NCBI RefSeq assembly: GCF_016862435.1
Contig: NZ_BOMY01000055.1
Coordinates: 305,255-369,254 of the forward strand
Direction of reading: 5' to 3'
Length of the DNA stretch: 64,000 nt
From: Paractinoplanes tereljensis
GTDB taxonomy: Bacteria; Actinomycetota; Actinomycetes; Mycobacteriales; Micromonosporaceae
In this document: piece after piece, positions 34,363 through 45,459 of the stretch
Position numbering within the stretch: the stretch's first letter is position 1
Layout: every line of letters begins with the position of its first letter
Notes under the pieces: generated by a model
The model's input: only the letters and a program-made list of their open reading frames with translations
Database searches by the model: none
What the model was told of the DNA's origin: nothing
Position numbers and translations under genes: made by a program

Positions 34363-35201
34363 TTGCATGGTGATCTGTTGCGGCCGGGACTCTGGTTACC
34401 CGCGGCCAGGTGTCTCAGGGGCTGGGCGGTCCCCTTCTGCGGGTGGTCTGGCTGCCGCGCTTTGGGCATTCTGGGAGCGTTGCTCCGGCGGGCCGGCCTT
34501 TGTGGTGGGGTCCGCGAGCGAAACCGTGCCGCCTACGCTCAAGTCAAACCCAACCCCCGTTGTGGTTACGGTAGGGGGTCGGGCAAAAGCTTTAAAAATC
34601 TTGCGAGTTACTGCTGTGGCGAAGTGCTGGGGTCGGGCGGTCGCGGCTCGCCTGATGATGCGGTTATGTCCGTAGTTCTCTGGTTGGGCGGCCTAGGGTG
34701 CAGCGGAAAACGGCCATTTAGCAACAGGTTCGACCGGACAGGATCTCCGCAGATCGCGCCGATCCTCGCCCGCAGCGGTGGAGATATCCGGCATATACTC
34801 TTTTTGGCAGTAAGCGTCTGGTGCGTTGGCGGCAACGTCCACAAAGCAGGAGTGGGCTCCGCGATGCGGGACGCTGGTTCGGGCTCGGGCGCGGCGGCTG
34901 TCATGCGGGAGTCGCCGGGTTTGGCGGCGGGTTTGGCGGCGCCGGGGGGGGGCGGTTCTCGTGGGGTGCGGCCGGTCTGGAACTGGCCTGAACTCGGGCG
35001 CTTACCGGCGGTGCGCAGAGCAGCGCGTATTGGTGAGCAAAGCAAAGCGCCCGCGGGGTGAGTGTCTGGTTGCGCGAGAGTCGCGGCACGCGCCGGTGTT
35101 GCACTCTGGTCGCGCGGTGGCGGCGGTCGGGGGTAATCGCGGTTGTCGACGGTGTCGCCCGTACCGGAAGGGGTTTGTTTCTCTGGGCCTTGATCCTGTG
35201 T
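34363..35201. other. Gene-poor stretch between lysR and the cox cluster
   Basis: About 840 bp in which I see no convincing gene on either strand: the open frames have mixed third-position composition and no family-like sequence. It contains a TATACT hexamer at 34794-34799, and behind it a weak frame of 65 codons (34864-35061) with CAGGAG upstream. CAACCCCC...GGGGGTCGGG (around 34552-34586) could fold into a hairpin. Could hold a small RNA or the eroded remains of a gene. Confidence 0.5.
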
Positions 35202-36422
35202 CTAGCGAAAGTCGGCGTTGCCCAACGACTGCATGGCCCGGGCCGCCGCGAACAGGTCGTCGAACGTCGCGGCCGGGCGCAGGGTGGTGCAGTAGGGCAG
35301 GGCGGCCGCCATCGCGGCGACCGCGGGGGTGAAGCCGGGCGCGCCGGCCCGCGGGTTCAGCCACAGCACGGCGTGGGCGCGGCGGGACAGCCGGGCCATC
35401 GCCGCGGCCAGCTCCGGCGCCGGGTCGCTGTCCCAGCCGTCGGAGGCGATCACCACCAGTGCGCCCCGCAGCGCGTTGCCGTGGTGCGAGCGCAGCAGCG
35501 CGGCGATGTTGGTGGCGATCCGGGTGCCGCCGAACCGGTCGGACACCGCCGCCGTGGCCTGCTCGATCGCCTCGGCCGCGGACTTCCGGGTCAGCGCCGG
35601 GGTGAGCCGGGTCAGCCGGGTGGCGAAGGCGAACACCTCGGCCGGGGTCACCGTGGCGAACGCCCGCATCAGATGCAGGTAGGCGGTGGCCTGCGCGCGC
35701 ATCGACTCGCTCACGTCGCAGAGCATCACCACCCGCCGGGGCCGGCGCCGCGGCCGCTCCCGGACGATGGTCACCGGCTCCCAAGCGGTGCGGCGGGCCC
35801 GGGAGATCGTCGCGCGCAGCGCGACCCGGCGGCCGGACCTCGCCGGGGCGTGGCGGCGGGTCCGACGGCTCGGCCAGTTGGTCAGCTCCCGCCGCAGGAC
35901 CTCGCCGAGCAGCGCGGTCTCCCGCGGATCAAGCTCCTCGAACGGCCGGGCCGCGAGCGCCTCTACGGCACTCGGCCGCACCTGCGGAAGAAACAGGCCG
36001 GACTCGTCCCCCGGTTCGGCTTCGGCCACGGCCGGCGGAAGCGTCGCCCAGGGCAACCCACCGCCGGAAGCCGCCGGACCGGCACCGCCCGGCACCGGCA
36101 CGTGCACGTCGTCGCGGCGCCCGGCCGGACCCGCCGCCGCCGACCGATTCAGCGGCAGCGGCGCCGCGTCGGTGAAGACGGCCTCGAAGACCCGGTCGAA
36201 GGCGGCCAGGTCGGACTCGCGCCGGACCAGCGAGATCCGGGCGGTCCAGTAGAGAGCCCGGCGGGAGTCCGGCGGGTGCGCACCCAGCGCCCGAACCAGG
36301 TCGTCGATCTCGGTGAGCCCCGCGAGCACCCCCGCACCGCGCAGCCGATTCGCGAAGGACACGGCAAACGCTGCGCGGTCGACGCCGCGCAGCAGCACCG
36401 GTTTCGACTCAGCGCCGGGCAA
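35202..36422 (-). CDS. coxE: CoxE-like VWA-domain protein of the CO dehydrogenase cluster
   Basis: 406 aa. The C-terminal half is a von Willebrand A domain with the MIDAS motif CDVSESMRA and SDGWDSDP; the N-terminal half has conserved helical DRVFEAVF-type sequence. CoxE and the AAA+ ATPase CoxD are known to work together in maturing the Cu/Mo active site of CO dehydrogenase. The apparent start is a TTG at 36422 inside the coxG coding region (14-nt overlap); a GTG eight codons later is the alternative. Last gene of the cox operon. Confidence 0.85.
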   Translation of the reverse strand: MPGAESKPVLLRGVDRAAFAVSFANRLRGAGVLAGLTEIDDLVRALGAHPPDSRRALYWTARISLVRRESDLAAFDRVFEAVFTDAAPLPLNRSAAAGPAGRRDDVHVPVPGGAGPAASGGGLPWATLPPAVAEAEPGDESGLFLPQVRPSAVEALAARPFEELDPRETALLGEVLRRELTNWPSRRTRRHAPARSGRRVALRATISRARRTAWEPVTIVRERPRRRPRRVVMLCDVSESMRAQATAYLHLMRAFATVTPAEVFAFATRLTRLTPALTRKSAAEAIEQATAAVSDRFGGTRIATNIAALLRSHHGNALRGALVVIASDGWDSDPAPELAAAMARLSRRAHAVLWLNPRAGAPGFTPAVAAMAAALPYCTTLRPAATFDDLFAAARAMQSLGNADFR

Positions 36423-37338
36423 CGAGCCAGGCGATCACCGCGCCGACCACGACAACCCCAGCCACCAGCGGAATGACCCGCTTGTAGATCGATCCCCCGG
36501 CCAGGCTGAGCAGATCCAACGGCTCGGCCTCCTCAGCCACCTCCGCCACCGCAGGCGTGGCCGCCGCAGGCCGAACCGAGACGGCGGCAGCGGACGACTT
36601 GGCGTCTGCGAGGAAAGCGGCGACCGGCGACGCCGCCGGGTCCGCGATGGCGGCGACCGGCTCGGGGGCCGGGTCTGCGTCGATCGGGGCGCCCGGGGTG
36701 GGAACCGAACCCGCGGCGGGCGCCGAAGCCGGCGCATCCGCCGCGGGTGTCGCCGGCGCGGAGGACGCCGGCGGGGCCGGCGTCGGCACGGGGGACGCCG
36801 ACGCCGACGGGATTGCGGTCTCTGGGGCCGTCGCCACGGCGGCCGGCGAAGCAGCGACCGACTCCGCCGGCGATGCGGAATCAACCGAGGCGGCGTCGGT
36901 GGCTAGCTTTGCTTCCAGGTTTGCTACGAACTGGGCCAGCAGCTTTCCCGACACCTCCTTGATCATGCCGCTGCCGAACTGGGCCAGCTTCCCGCTGATC
37001 TTGAGGTCGGTGTCGACACTTACCGTCGTACTGTCTCCGGCCGGGGCCAAGACCGCGGTGACCAGCGCCGACGCATTTCCCGCGGAGCGGGCGTCCCGGC
37101 CTTTCGCGTCGATTACCGCGCGATAGCCGGCCTCGTCCTTCTCCGCGAAGCGGGCCGTCCCGGCGAACTCGGAGATCACCGGGCCCACCTTGATCTTCAC
37201 CTTGCCCTGGTAGACGTCCCCGTCGACGCCGGTCAGCTGCGCGCCGGGCATGCACGGCGCGATGCCGGAGAGGTCGGTCAGCACCTGCCAGGCGCGGTCG
37301 ATCGGGGTGTGCACGGTGAACTCGTTCGTGATCTTCAT
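36409..37338 (-). CDS. coxG: CoxG: SRPBCC-domain membrane anchor of CO dehydrogenase
   Basis: 309 aa. Residues 1-150 are a CoxG-type SRPBCC domain (TPIDRAWQVLTDLSGIAPCMPGAQL, VKIKVGPVISEFAGTARF, GMIKEVSGKLLAQFVANLE). Then comes an Ala/Pro/Ser-rich linker of about 110 residues and a C-terminal TM helix ending in Arg (VVVGAVIAWLVARR). CoxG attaches the CO dehydrogenase to the membrane, where it passes electrons to the respiratory chain. The long low-complexity linker is typical of actinobacterial members. Overlaps coxD by 4 nt. Confidence 0.92.
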   Translation of the reverse strand: MKITNEFTVHTPIDRAWQVLTDLSGIAPCMPGAQLTGVDGDVYQGKVKIKVGPVISEFAGTARFAEKDEAGYRAVIDAKGRDARSAGNASALVTAVLAPAGDSTTVSVDTDLKISGKLAQFGSGMIKEVSGKLLAQFVANLEAKLATDAASVDSASPAESVAASPAAVATAPETAIPSASASPVPTPAPPASSAPATPAADAPASAPAAGSVPTPGAPIDADPAPEPVAAIADPAASPVAAFLADAKSSAAAVSVRPAAATPAVAEVAEEAEPLDLLSLAGGSIYKRVIPLVAGVVVVGAVIAWLVARR

Positions 37339-38195
37339 GCGATCTCCTCGTGGACGGCGCCGGCGACGACGAGGCGGTCGTCGGGGGTTTTCGCGATGGT
37401 GCCGAGGGTGTGCAGGGCGTCGGCCGGCGCCAGCTCGGTAGCGCCGAGCGCGGACAGCGCGGACACCCAGTCGATGGTCTCGGCCAGGCCGGGCGCTTTG
37501 TCGAGGTCGAGCGCCCGGACCCGGCCGATGAACTCGGTGGCGCTCGCGATCAGCGGCGCACTCGCGCCGGGCACGGCCCGCCGGACGATCTCGGCCGCCC
37601 GCGCGGCCGCCGGAAACTCGATCCAGTGGTAAAGGCATCGACGGCGAAGCGCATCGTGCAGGTCACGGCTGCGATTGGAGGTCAAGACCACAACCGGCGG
37701 CCGTACGGCGGTGAAGGTCCCCAACTCCGGGACGGTAACCGCGGCCTCCCCGAGGAACTCGAAGAGCAACGCCTCGAACTCGTCGTCGGCCCGATCGATC
37801 TCGTCGATGAGCAGCACCGGCGGCGTGGGCCCGGCGTACCGGACAGCTTTGAGAATGGGCCTTTCCTGCAGGAACTCCGCGGTGAACAGATCGTCGTCGC
37901 CGAGCCGCTCGTGCCGCGCCTCGGCCAGCCGGATGGCAAGCAGCTGCCGCTGGTAGTTCCATTCATAGAGCGCTTCGCCCGCAGTCAGCCCCTCATAGCA
38001 CTGCAACCGGATCAGCGGCGTGTCCAGCGCCTGCGCGAGTGCTTTGGCGGCGGCGGTCTTCCCGACCCCCGGTTCCCCTTCGAGCAGCAGGGGTTTCCCG
38101 AGCCGCAGCGCGAGAAACACGGCCATCGCCAACCCGTCGTCAACGAGATAGTCAACGGCATCGAGCCGCCGGCCGACCTCTTGCGGATCGTTCAC
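37335..38195 (-). CDS. coxD: CoxD-like MoxR-family AAA+ ATPase
   Basis: 286 aa. Walker A LLLEGEPGVGKTAAAK, Walker B VLLIDEIDRADDEFE, sensor VVVLTSNRSRDLHDALRRRCLYHWIEFP. This is the MoxR/CoxD type that partners with a VWA protein (coxE, two genes downstream) to assemble the Mo-Cu cluster of CO dehydrogenase. Both ends overlap neighbouring genes by 4 nt, so it is translationally coupled. Confidence 0.92.
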   Translation of the reverse strand: MNDPQEVGRRLDAVDYLVDDGLAMAVFLALRLGKPLLLEGEPGVGKTAAAKALAQALDTPLIRLQCYEGLTAGEALYEWNYQRQLLAIRLAEARHERLGDDDLFTAEFLQERPILKAVRYAGPTPPVLLIDEIDRADDEFEALLFEFLGEAAVTVPELGTFTAVRPPVVVLTSNRSRDLHDALRRRCLYHWIEFPAAARAAEIVRRAVPGASAPLIASATEFIGRVRALDLDKAPGLAETIDWVSALSALGATELAPADALHTLGTIAKTPDDRLVVAGAVHEEIA

Positions 38196-38764
38196 GCGGA
38201 GTCCATCGCCATCAGCCGTGCATAGTCGTCGCGGGTGTCGACATCGATCGGGACCGGCCCGGCGCAGGCAACCGAGGTGACCGGATAGCCCCCCGAGTGC
38301 AGCAGCTTCCAGACCGCCTTGTCCCCGTGCAGCGCACCCAGCTCCGGATAGACCGCCCGCCGGAACAGAAACGGATGCCCCAGCCCGTCGTCATAGGAGC
38401 AGACCGCCAGCGGCGTAGTCGCCGCCGCAACCCGCCGGACATCGTCCGGCGAAACCCCAGGCTGGTCACCCAGGAGAAGAACAAGCGCTTCCGAAGTCAC
38501 ATACGGTACGGCCGTACGAATCGACGACCCGCACCCATCCGAGAAGCCCGGGTTGTCGACCACCTCGAAGCCGGCCAGATCCACGGTGGACCGCACCAGC
38601 TCCGCCGATCCGCCCAGGGTGACCAGAAGCTGGTCGAATCCGCAGCTCCGAGCCATCGAAAGCGTCGCGTCAAGCAGCGTCCGCCCCCGATAGGGCAGCA
38701 GTTGTTTGGCTTCCCCGAGGCGCAGCGACCCACCGGCCGCCAGCACCAGCCCGGTAACGCTCAT
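38192..38764 (-). CDS. MobA/MocA-like molybdenum-cofactor nucleotidyltransferase
   Basis: 190 aa from the ATG at 38764. GT-A nucleotidyltransferase: LVLAAGGSLRLGEAKQLLPYRG (the usual LAAGxSxRMG motif, here with Leu for Met), LLLGDQPGVSPDD, and a late PIDVDTRDDYARL. It should add CMP to molybdopterin, giving the MCD cofactor found in CO dehydrogenase. Coupled to its neighbours by 4-nt overlaps on both sides. Confidence 0.88.
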   Translation of the reverse strand: MSVTGLVLAAGGSLRLGEAKQLLPYRGRTLLDATLSMARSCGFDQLLVTLGGSAELVRSTVDLAGFEVVDNPGFSDGCGSSIRTAVPYVTSEALVLLLGDQPGVSPDDVRRVAAATTPLAVCSYDDGLGHPFLFRRAVYPELGALHGDKAVWKLLHSGGYPVTSVACAGPVPIDVDTRDDYARLMAMDSA

Positions 38765-39689
38765 CGCCCCGCCACAAAGCTGTCCCGGCACCCCACACAG
38801 CAGAACCAGTACTCCACCCCGTCAACGACGGCCTGCGGCACGTCATCCCCCACCACCACCCGCATCCCACAAACCGGGTCAACCACGGTCCGAGCCGAAG
38901 CTCCCGCAGCCGGGTTGCCGGACCTTTCCGAGATGTCGGAGATGGGAAGCAAGCTCCGGGCGGCCGGCGCAGGCGCGGAGGCAACGCCGGTGCGGATTTC
39001 CTTGACTATCTCGGCCAGGACCGAGAGGGCTATTTCCTTGTGGGTTCGGGCTCCGATGTCGAGGCCGGCGTGCGGGCGCACCCGGGCTCGCTCCTCGTCG
39101 GTCAAGCCCAGCGCATCCAGCACGGCGGCGCTTCGGGTGTGGCTCGCCACCAGGGCGATCAGGGGCACCCCGGCGTCCAGCGCTGCCCGGATGGCCTTCT
39201 CGTCGTCGCGGCCGAGGCCTGCTACCACTACGGCGCTGGCACCGGCGTACGCCATGGGGTTGGTTGTTTCCAGGTCTAGGAAAGCGGCCAGCTCGGCCAC
39301 CGCCGCGCCGATCGGCGTGGCCGTGCCCGACACGCCCAGCAACGGGCGCGGCAGCATCGGGCGCAGGAAGATCTCGATCGCCCCGCCGGAGAGGCACGGG
39401 TTGACCACGACCAGCGCGCCCGGCGCTTCGGGGAAGGACGCCGCGCCGTCGGGCAGCACCCGCAGCAGCAGCGTCTTGCCGTCGCGCAGCGTGTCAAGCG
39501 CGGCCGCCCGCACCGACGTCTCCGCGCACACCCCGCCGACGAAGCCCTCGATCGAGCCGTCGGCGAGGATGACCGCGTCGTCGCCGGGCACGGCGGAGGT
39601 CGGCTGTTGCGCGCGCACCACCGTGGCGTGCACGAACGGCCGCCGCTGGGCGGTCAGTTCGTGCACGCGCGAGGCGATCAGGGTGGCCA

Positions 39690-39690
<1 letters not shown>
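38761..39690 (-). CDS. XdhC/CoxF-family cofactor-maturation protein fused to a YHS domain
   Basis: 309 aa. N-terminal XdhC domain (RRPFVHATVVRAQQPTSAVPGD, GFVGGVCAE), then the C-terminal XdhC Rossmann-like part (GLGRDDEKAIRAAL, GLDIGARTHKEIALSVLAEIV). The last 45 residues are a YHS domain (DPVCGM...YWFCCVGCRDSF), a small Cys-based metal-binding module. XdhC proteins sulfurate and insert the Mo cofactor; a YHS domain might help handle the Cu of the Mo-Cu site, which is my inference. Its ATG shares one base with the coxL stop (TGATG). Confidence 0.88.
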
Positions 39691-42079
<2,389 letters not shown>

Positions 42080-42083
<4 letters not shown>

Positions 42084-42553
42084 TGGGTCACCGCCGCTTC
42101 ATGAACGGCCGCCCACCGGACACTGCGGACAATCGTCGCGTAGCCCGTGCAGCGGCAAATCTGGCCGGAGATGGCCTCCCGGATCTCCCCGTCGGTCGGA
42201 TCCGGGTTCTTGTCCAGCAGGGCGCGGCAGGTCATCATCATGCCCGGCGTGCAGAAGCCGCACTGCAATCCGTGGCACTGCCGGAACCCCTCCTGGATCG
42301 GGTCGAGCTCCCCGCCCTTGGCCAGGCCCTCGACGGTACGCACCTCGTGGCCCCCGGCCATCGCGGCCAGCACCGTGCAGGACTTGACGGGCTCGCCGTC
42401 CAGCCAGACCACACAGGTGCCGCAGTTGCTGGTGTCGCAGCCCCAGTGGGTGCCGGTCAGGCTCAGCACGTCCCGCAGGAAGTGCACGAGCAGCAGCCGG
42501 CCCTCGATCTCCCGGGTGACCTCGACGTCGTTGACGGTCATCGTGACCTGCAT
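42080..42553 (-). CDS. coxS: CO dehydrogenase small subunit, two [2Fe-2S] clusters
   Basis: 157 aa. N-terminal plant-type ferredoxin cluster GCDTSNCGTCVV...C and C-terminal cluster QCGFCTPGMMMT...CRCTGY, as in all xanthine-oxidase-family small subunits. Carries electrons from the Mo centre to FAD. Starts 4 nt after coxM and overlaps coxL; the M-S-L gene order is the one seen with form I CO dehydrogenases. Confidence 0.95.
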
Positions 42554-42557
42554 GGGT

Positions 42558-43427
42558 TCAGCTCCTCGCCCGCTCGACGGCCTTGCGCAGGGTCCGCCGG
42601 GTCAGCTCATCGGCGAGGTGCCGCTTGTAGTCGGCGCTCCCCCGCTGATCCGTGTTGGGGTCGCAACTTCTCGCCGCGATCGCCCCGGCTTGCTCAAACA
42701 GCTCCTCGCTGGGCGTGTTGCCACGCAGCGTGTCCGAAATTTCGGGAATTCCGGTGGTATTGGGGCCTACCGCCGCCAGCCCGACGCGGGCGTCGACGAT
42801 CTTGCCGTCCGCCAGCCAGACCGCTGCCCCGGAACTCACGACGGCCCAGTCCCCGGCGCGGCGCTCGACCTTCTCGTAGGCGCTGCCGTGCCCGGGGCGG
42901 CGGGGCAACCGGACCTCGATCAGGATCTCGTCGTCACCGACGGCCGTCTCATACGGCCCGACGTGGAACTCCTCCATCGAGACGACGCGCTCTCCTCGTG
43001 GCCCGCGAATCACGCAACTCGCGTCTAGGGTCGTGCACACCGCGGAAAGATCCTCCGACGGATCGGCCTGGCACAGCGACCCGCCCAGGGTGCCCCGATT
43101 GCGCACGACCGGGTCGGCGATCACCCGCTCGGCGTCTCGGAAGATCGGGAACGCGCCGGCCAGATCGTCGGACTCCAGCAGCTCCCGGTGCCGGGTGAGT
43201 GCTCCGATCCGTACCTCATCGGTTTGGATCTTGATGTAACCGAGCTCCGCGTGAAGCGGATTGATGTCGATCAGATATTCGAAGTTGGCCAACCGCAGCT
43301 TCATCATCGGCAGGAGGCTGTGCCCGCCCGCCACGAGCCGCGCTGAGCTGCCCAGACGTTCCAGAAGTCCGATGGCTTGGTCCACGCTGGTGGCACGTTC
43401 GTACTCGAACGGAGCCGGCACCTGCAC
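42558..43427 (-). CDS. coxM: CO dehydrogenase medium (FAD) subunit
   Basis: 289 aa. FAD-binding motifs VAGGHSLLPMMKLR and RNRGTLGGSLCQADPSEDL, and the C-terminal CO-DH flavoprotein domain (YEKVERRAGDWAVVSSGAAV). First gene of the minus-strand cox operon coxM-coxS-coxL-xdhC/YHS-mocA-coxD-coxG-coxE. A divergent xdhC gene starts 119 bp upstream and a palindrome lies in the gap. Confidence 0.94.
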   Translation of the reverse strand: MQVPAPFEYERATSVDQAIGLLERLGSSARLVAGGHSLLPMMKLRLANFEYLIDINPLHAELGYIKIQTDEVRIGALTRHRELLESDDLAGAFPIFRDAERVIADPVVRNRGTLGGSLCQADPSEDLSAVCTTLDASCVIRGPRGERVVSMEEFHVGPYETAVGDDEILIEVRLPRRPGHGSAYEKVERRAGDWAVVSSGAAVWLADGKIVDARVGLAAVGPNTTGIPEISDTLRGNTPSEELFEQAGAIAARSCDPNTDQRGSADYKRHLADELTRRTLRKAVERARS

Positions 43428-43488
43428 GCTGCACCTCCCGTGATCGAGAGCACACTCGCTCGCATGAGGACCAATGTCAACAGCGACC

Positions 43489-43502
43489 TAAGAGATCCCT
43501 TA
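43489..43502. promoter_or_regulatory. Candidate LysR-type site between coxM and xdhC
   Basis: TAAGAGATCCCTTA is a 14-bp near-perfect palindrome (one mismatched pair) with the T-N11-A spacing used by LysR regulators, placed 61 bp upstream of coxM and 44 bp upstream of xdhC. Functional assignment is inferred. Confidence 0.45.
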
Positions 43503-43546
43503 ACCAGCCGTTGACGAGTGCGCGAAGATCGCGGAAGGTACCGATC

Positions 43547-44617
43547 ATGCGCGACATCGTGGACGGCCTGGCCGCCTGGCACGCCGACGGCGTGCGGTTC
43601 GCGGTGGCCACCGTCGTGCACACCTGGCGCTCCGCGCCGCGGCAACCGGGCGCCGCGATGGCCGTCAGCGAACACGGCGAGGTGCTGGGCAGCGTCTCCG
43701 GCGGCTGCGTCGAGGGCGCCGTCTACACCGCCGCCGAAGAGGTCATCAAAACCAAAAAGGCCCAGCAGCAGACGTACGGCGTAAGTGACGGCGACGCGTT
43801 CGAGGTCGGCCTCACCTGCGGCGGAACGATCGAGTTGCTGATCCAGCCGGACGTCGCCCTGGTCGAGCTGGCCGAGGTGCTGACCGCGATCACCGAGGGC
43901 CGCCCGGTGGCCACCGCGTCGATGGCCGACAACCAGCTGGTGATCTGGCCCGACCGCACCTCCGGCACGCTCGGCGACCCCGGCCTCGACCACGCCGCCG
44001 AACAGCAGGCGGCCGGCATGCTGGCCGCCGGCACCACCGGGATGGTCCACCTGGGCGACCACGGCGAGCAGCGCCAGGAGGACGTCGAGGTCTTCGTGCA
44101 GACCTACCTGACCCCACCCCGCATGATCGTCTTCGGGGCCATCGACTTCGCCGGCGCGGTCGCGAAGATCGGTGGCTTCCTGGGTTACCACGTGACGGTC
44201 TGCGACGCCCGTCCGGTATTCGCCACCCGCAAGCGCTTCCCGACCGCCGACGACCTGATAGTCCAGTGGCCGCACCAATACCTGGAGTCCACCGCGGTCG
44301 ACGAACGCACCGTCCTCTGCATACTCACCCACGACCCGAAGTTCGACGTGCCGCTCCTGGAGGTCGCGTTGCGCACCCCCGCGCGCTACATAGGCGTGAT
44401 GGGCAGCCGCCGCACCCACGCGGACCGTTTGCGCCGCCTGCGCGAAGCCGGGGTGTCCGAGACCCAATTGGCAAGATTGTCCGCCCCGATCGGCCTGGAC
44501 CTGGGAGCACGAACCCCCGAGGAAACGGCCGTAGCGATTGCGGCGGAGATCATATCGAGCGCCTGGGGCGGGTCCGGTCTGCCCCTGACCGGCCTGGATG
44601 CCCCAATTCACGGGTAG
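43547..44617 (+). CDS. XdhC/CoxI-family molybdenum-cofactor maturation protein
   Basis: 356 aa from the ATG at 43547, with GGAAGG 9 nt upstream. Both XdhC halves are present: FAVATVVHTWRSAPRQPGAAMAV and SVSGGCVEGAVY at the front; RMIVFGAIDFAGAVAKIGGFLGYHVTVCDARPVF and GVMGSRRTHADRLRRLREAG, GLDLGARTPEETAVAIAAEI at the back. Members deliver and sulfurate Mo cofactor for xanthine-oxidase-type enzymes. Divergent from coxM, so it and the cox operon are probably co-regulated. This is the full-length partner of the shorter XdhC-YHS fusion downstream of coxL. Confidence 0.92.
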   Translation: MRDIVDGLAAWHADGVRFAVATVVHTWRSAPRQPGAAMAVSEHGEVLGSVSGGCVEGAVYTAAEEVIKTKKAQQQTYGVSDGDAFEVGLTCGGTIELLIQPDVALVELAEVLTAITEGRPVATASMADNQLVIWPDRTSGTLGDPGLDHAAEQQAAGMLAAGTTGMVHLGDHGEQRQEDVEVFVQTYLTPPRMIVFGAIDFAGAVAKIGGFLGYHVTVCDARPVFATRKRFPTADDLIVQWPHQYLESTAVDERTVLCILTHDPKFDVPLLEVALRTPARYIGVMGSRRTHADRLRRLREAGVSETQLARLSAPIGLDLGARTPEETAVAIAAEIISSAWGGSGLPLTGLDAPIHG

Positions 44618-44739
44618 CGCTTAGATAACGAACCCGGTTTTCGGTGCCGGTCCGCAGCCCCCGGCCGATCGTGTCCGGCGCAGCCCACCCGGCAACGGGC
44701 GGCCGCCACACTGCCCCCGGACGCCGAGTCCCGCCCACC

Positions 44740-44893
44740 GGGTGCGGTCACCGACCTGTCGCCGATCGGAAACTTCAGTGGGCGGAAGCGGGGGACCCAA
44801 GCCGCCGGCGTTAGCCGGCTAGGGGTGAAGTCGCACTTCGCGGCGGGCCGCCTTCAGGCCTAATCCGACAGCTGACCTCGCAGGCGGTTGAAG
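44740..44893 (+). ncRNA. ydaO-yuaA (cyclic di-AMP) riboswitch
   Basis: The 5' region of the NlpC/P60 gene contains the ordered conserved blocks of actinobacterial ydaO riboswitches. GCGGGGGACCCA is at about 44788-44799 and AGGGGTGAAG at 44821-44830. A closing block in the pattern CCGACAGCTGACCTCGCAGGCG runs from about 44865 to 44886, with helix-forming inserts between. In actinomycetes this riboswitch typically precedes genes for cell-wall hydrolases and resuscitation factors, as here. It should turn expression off when c-di-AMP is high. The 5' boundary is approximate. Confidence 0.85.
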
Positions 44894-44907
44894 GGCCTAG
44901 GAACCTC

Positions 44908-45444
44908 GTGTCCCGTGCCGTCCGCTTCGCCATGCCCGTCTGGGCCCTTTCCACCCTCCTGTCACTGGCGTCCCTGCTGATCGCGGCCCCCGCCGCACAC
45001 GCGGCCCCCGCCGCCGGAGCCGCCGCCCACGCGGCCACTCCCGCCGCTGACGCAGCCAGCTCGGTTACCGCCGAGGCCGAGGCCGCCGACGCCACCGCCG
45101 AGCAGGTGGTGACAACGGCCGCGGCCCAGCGCGGCAAGCCCTACCGTCGCGGAGCTCAAGGCCCCAACGCGTTCGACTGCTCGGGCCTGACCAGCTACGT
45201 CTTCCACAGCGTGCAAATCACCCTGCCGCGCACCGCGAACGCTCAATTCCACGCCGCCCACCCGGTCAGCAAAGCGAATGCCCGCCCAGGCGACCTGGTC
45301 TTCTGGGTCAACGGCCGGCACGCCTACCACGTAGGCATCTACGCCGGCGACGGCCAGGTCTGGCACGCCCCGAAAACCGGCGACCACGTGCGCCTGGCCA
45401 AGATCTGGTCCTGGCGAGAGGTCCACTTCGGCCGCGTCACCTAA
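44908..45444 (+). CDS. Secreted NlpC/P60-family cell-wall endopeptidase
   Basis: 178 aa from GTG at 44908. Signal peptide (VRFAMPVWALSTLLSLASLLIAAPAAHA), an Ala-rich linker to about residue 65, then a single NlpC/P60 domain: RGAQGPNAFDCSGLTSYVF with the catalytic Cys, RPGDLVFW, HVGIYAGDGQVWHAP with the His. It cleaves peptide stems of peptidoglycan. The short linker gives no cell-wall anchor domain. Controlled by the c-di-AMP riboswitch directly upstream. Confidence 0.92.
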   Translation: MSRAVRFAMPVWALSTLLSLASLLIAAPAAHAAPAAGAAAHAATPAADAASSVTAEAEAADATAEQVVTTAAAQRGKPYRRGAQGPNAFDCSGLTSYVFHSVQITLPRTANAQFHAAHPVSKANARPGDLVFWVNGRHAYHVGIYAGDGQVWHAPKTGDHVRLAKIWSWREVHFGRVT

Positions 45445-45459
45445 CCGCCACCGTCATGG

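Noticed and set aside
34864..35061. A 65-codon frame with CAGGAG upstream and TATACT further up
   Set aside because: Mixed third-position composition and low-complexity Gly/Ala sequence; not enough support to call a gene.
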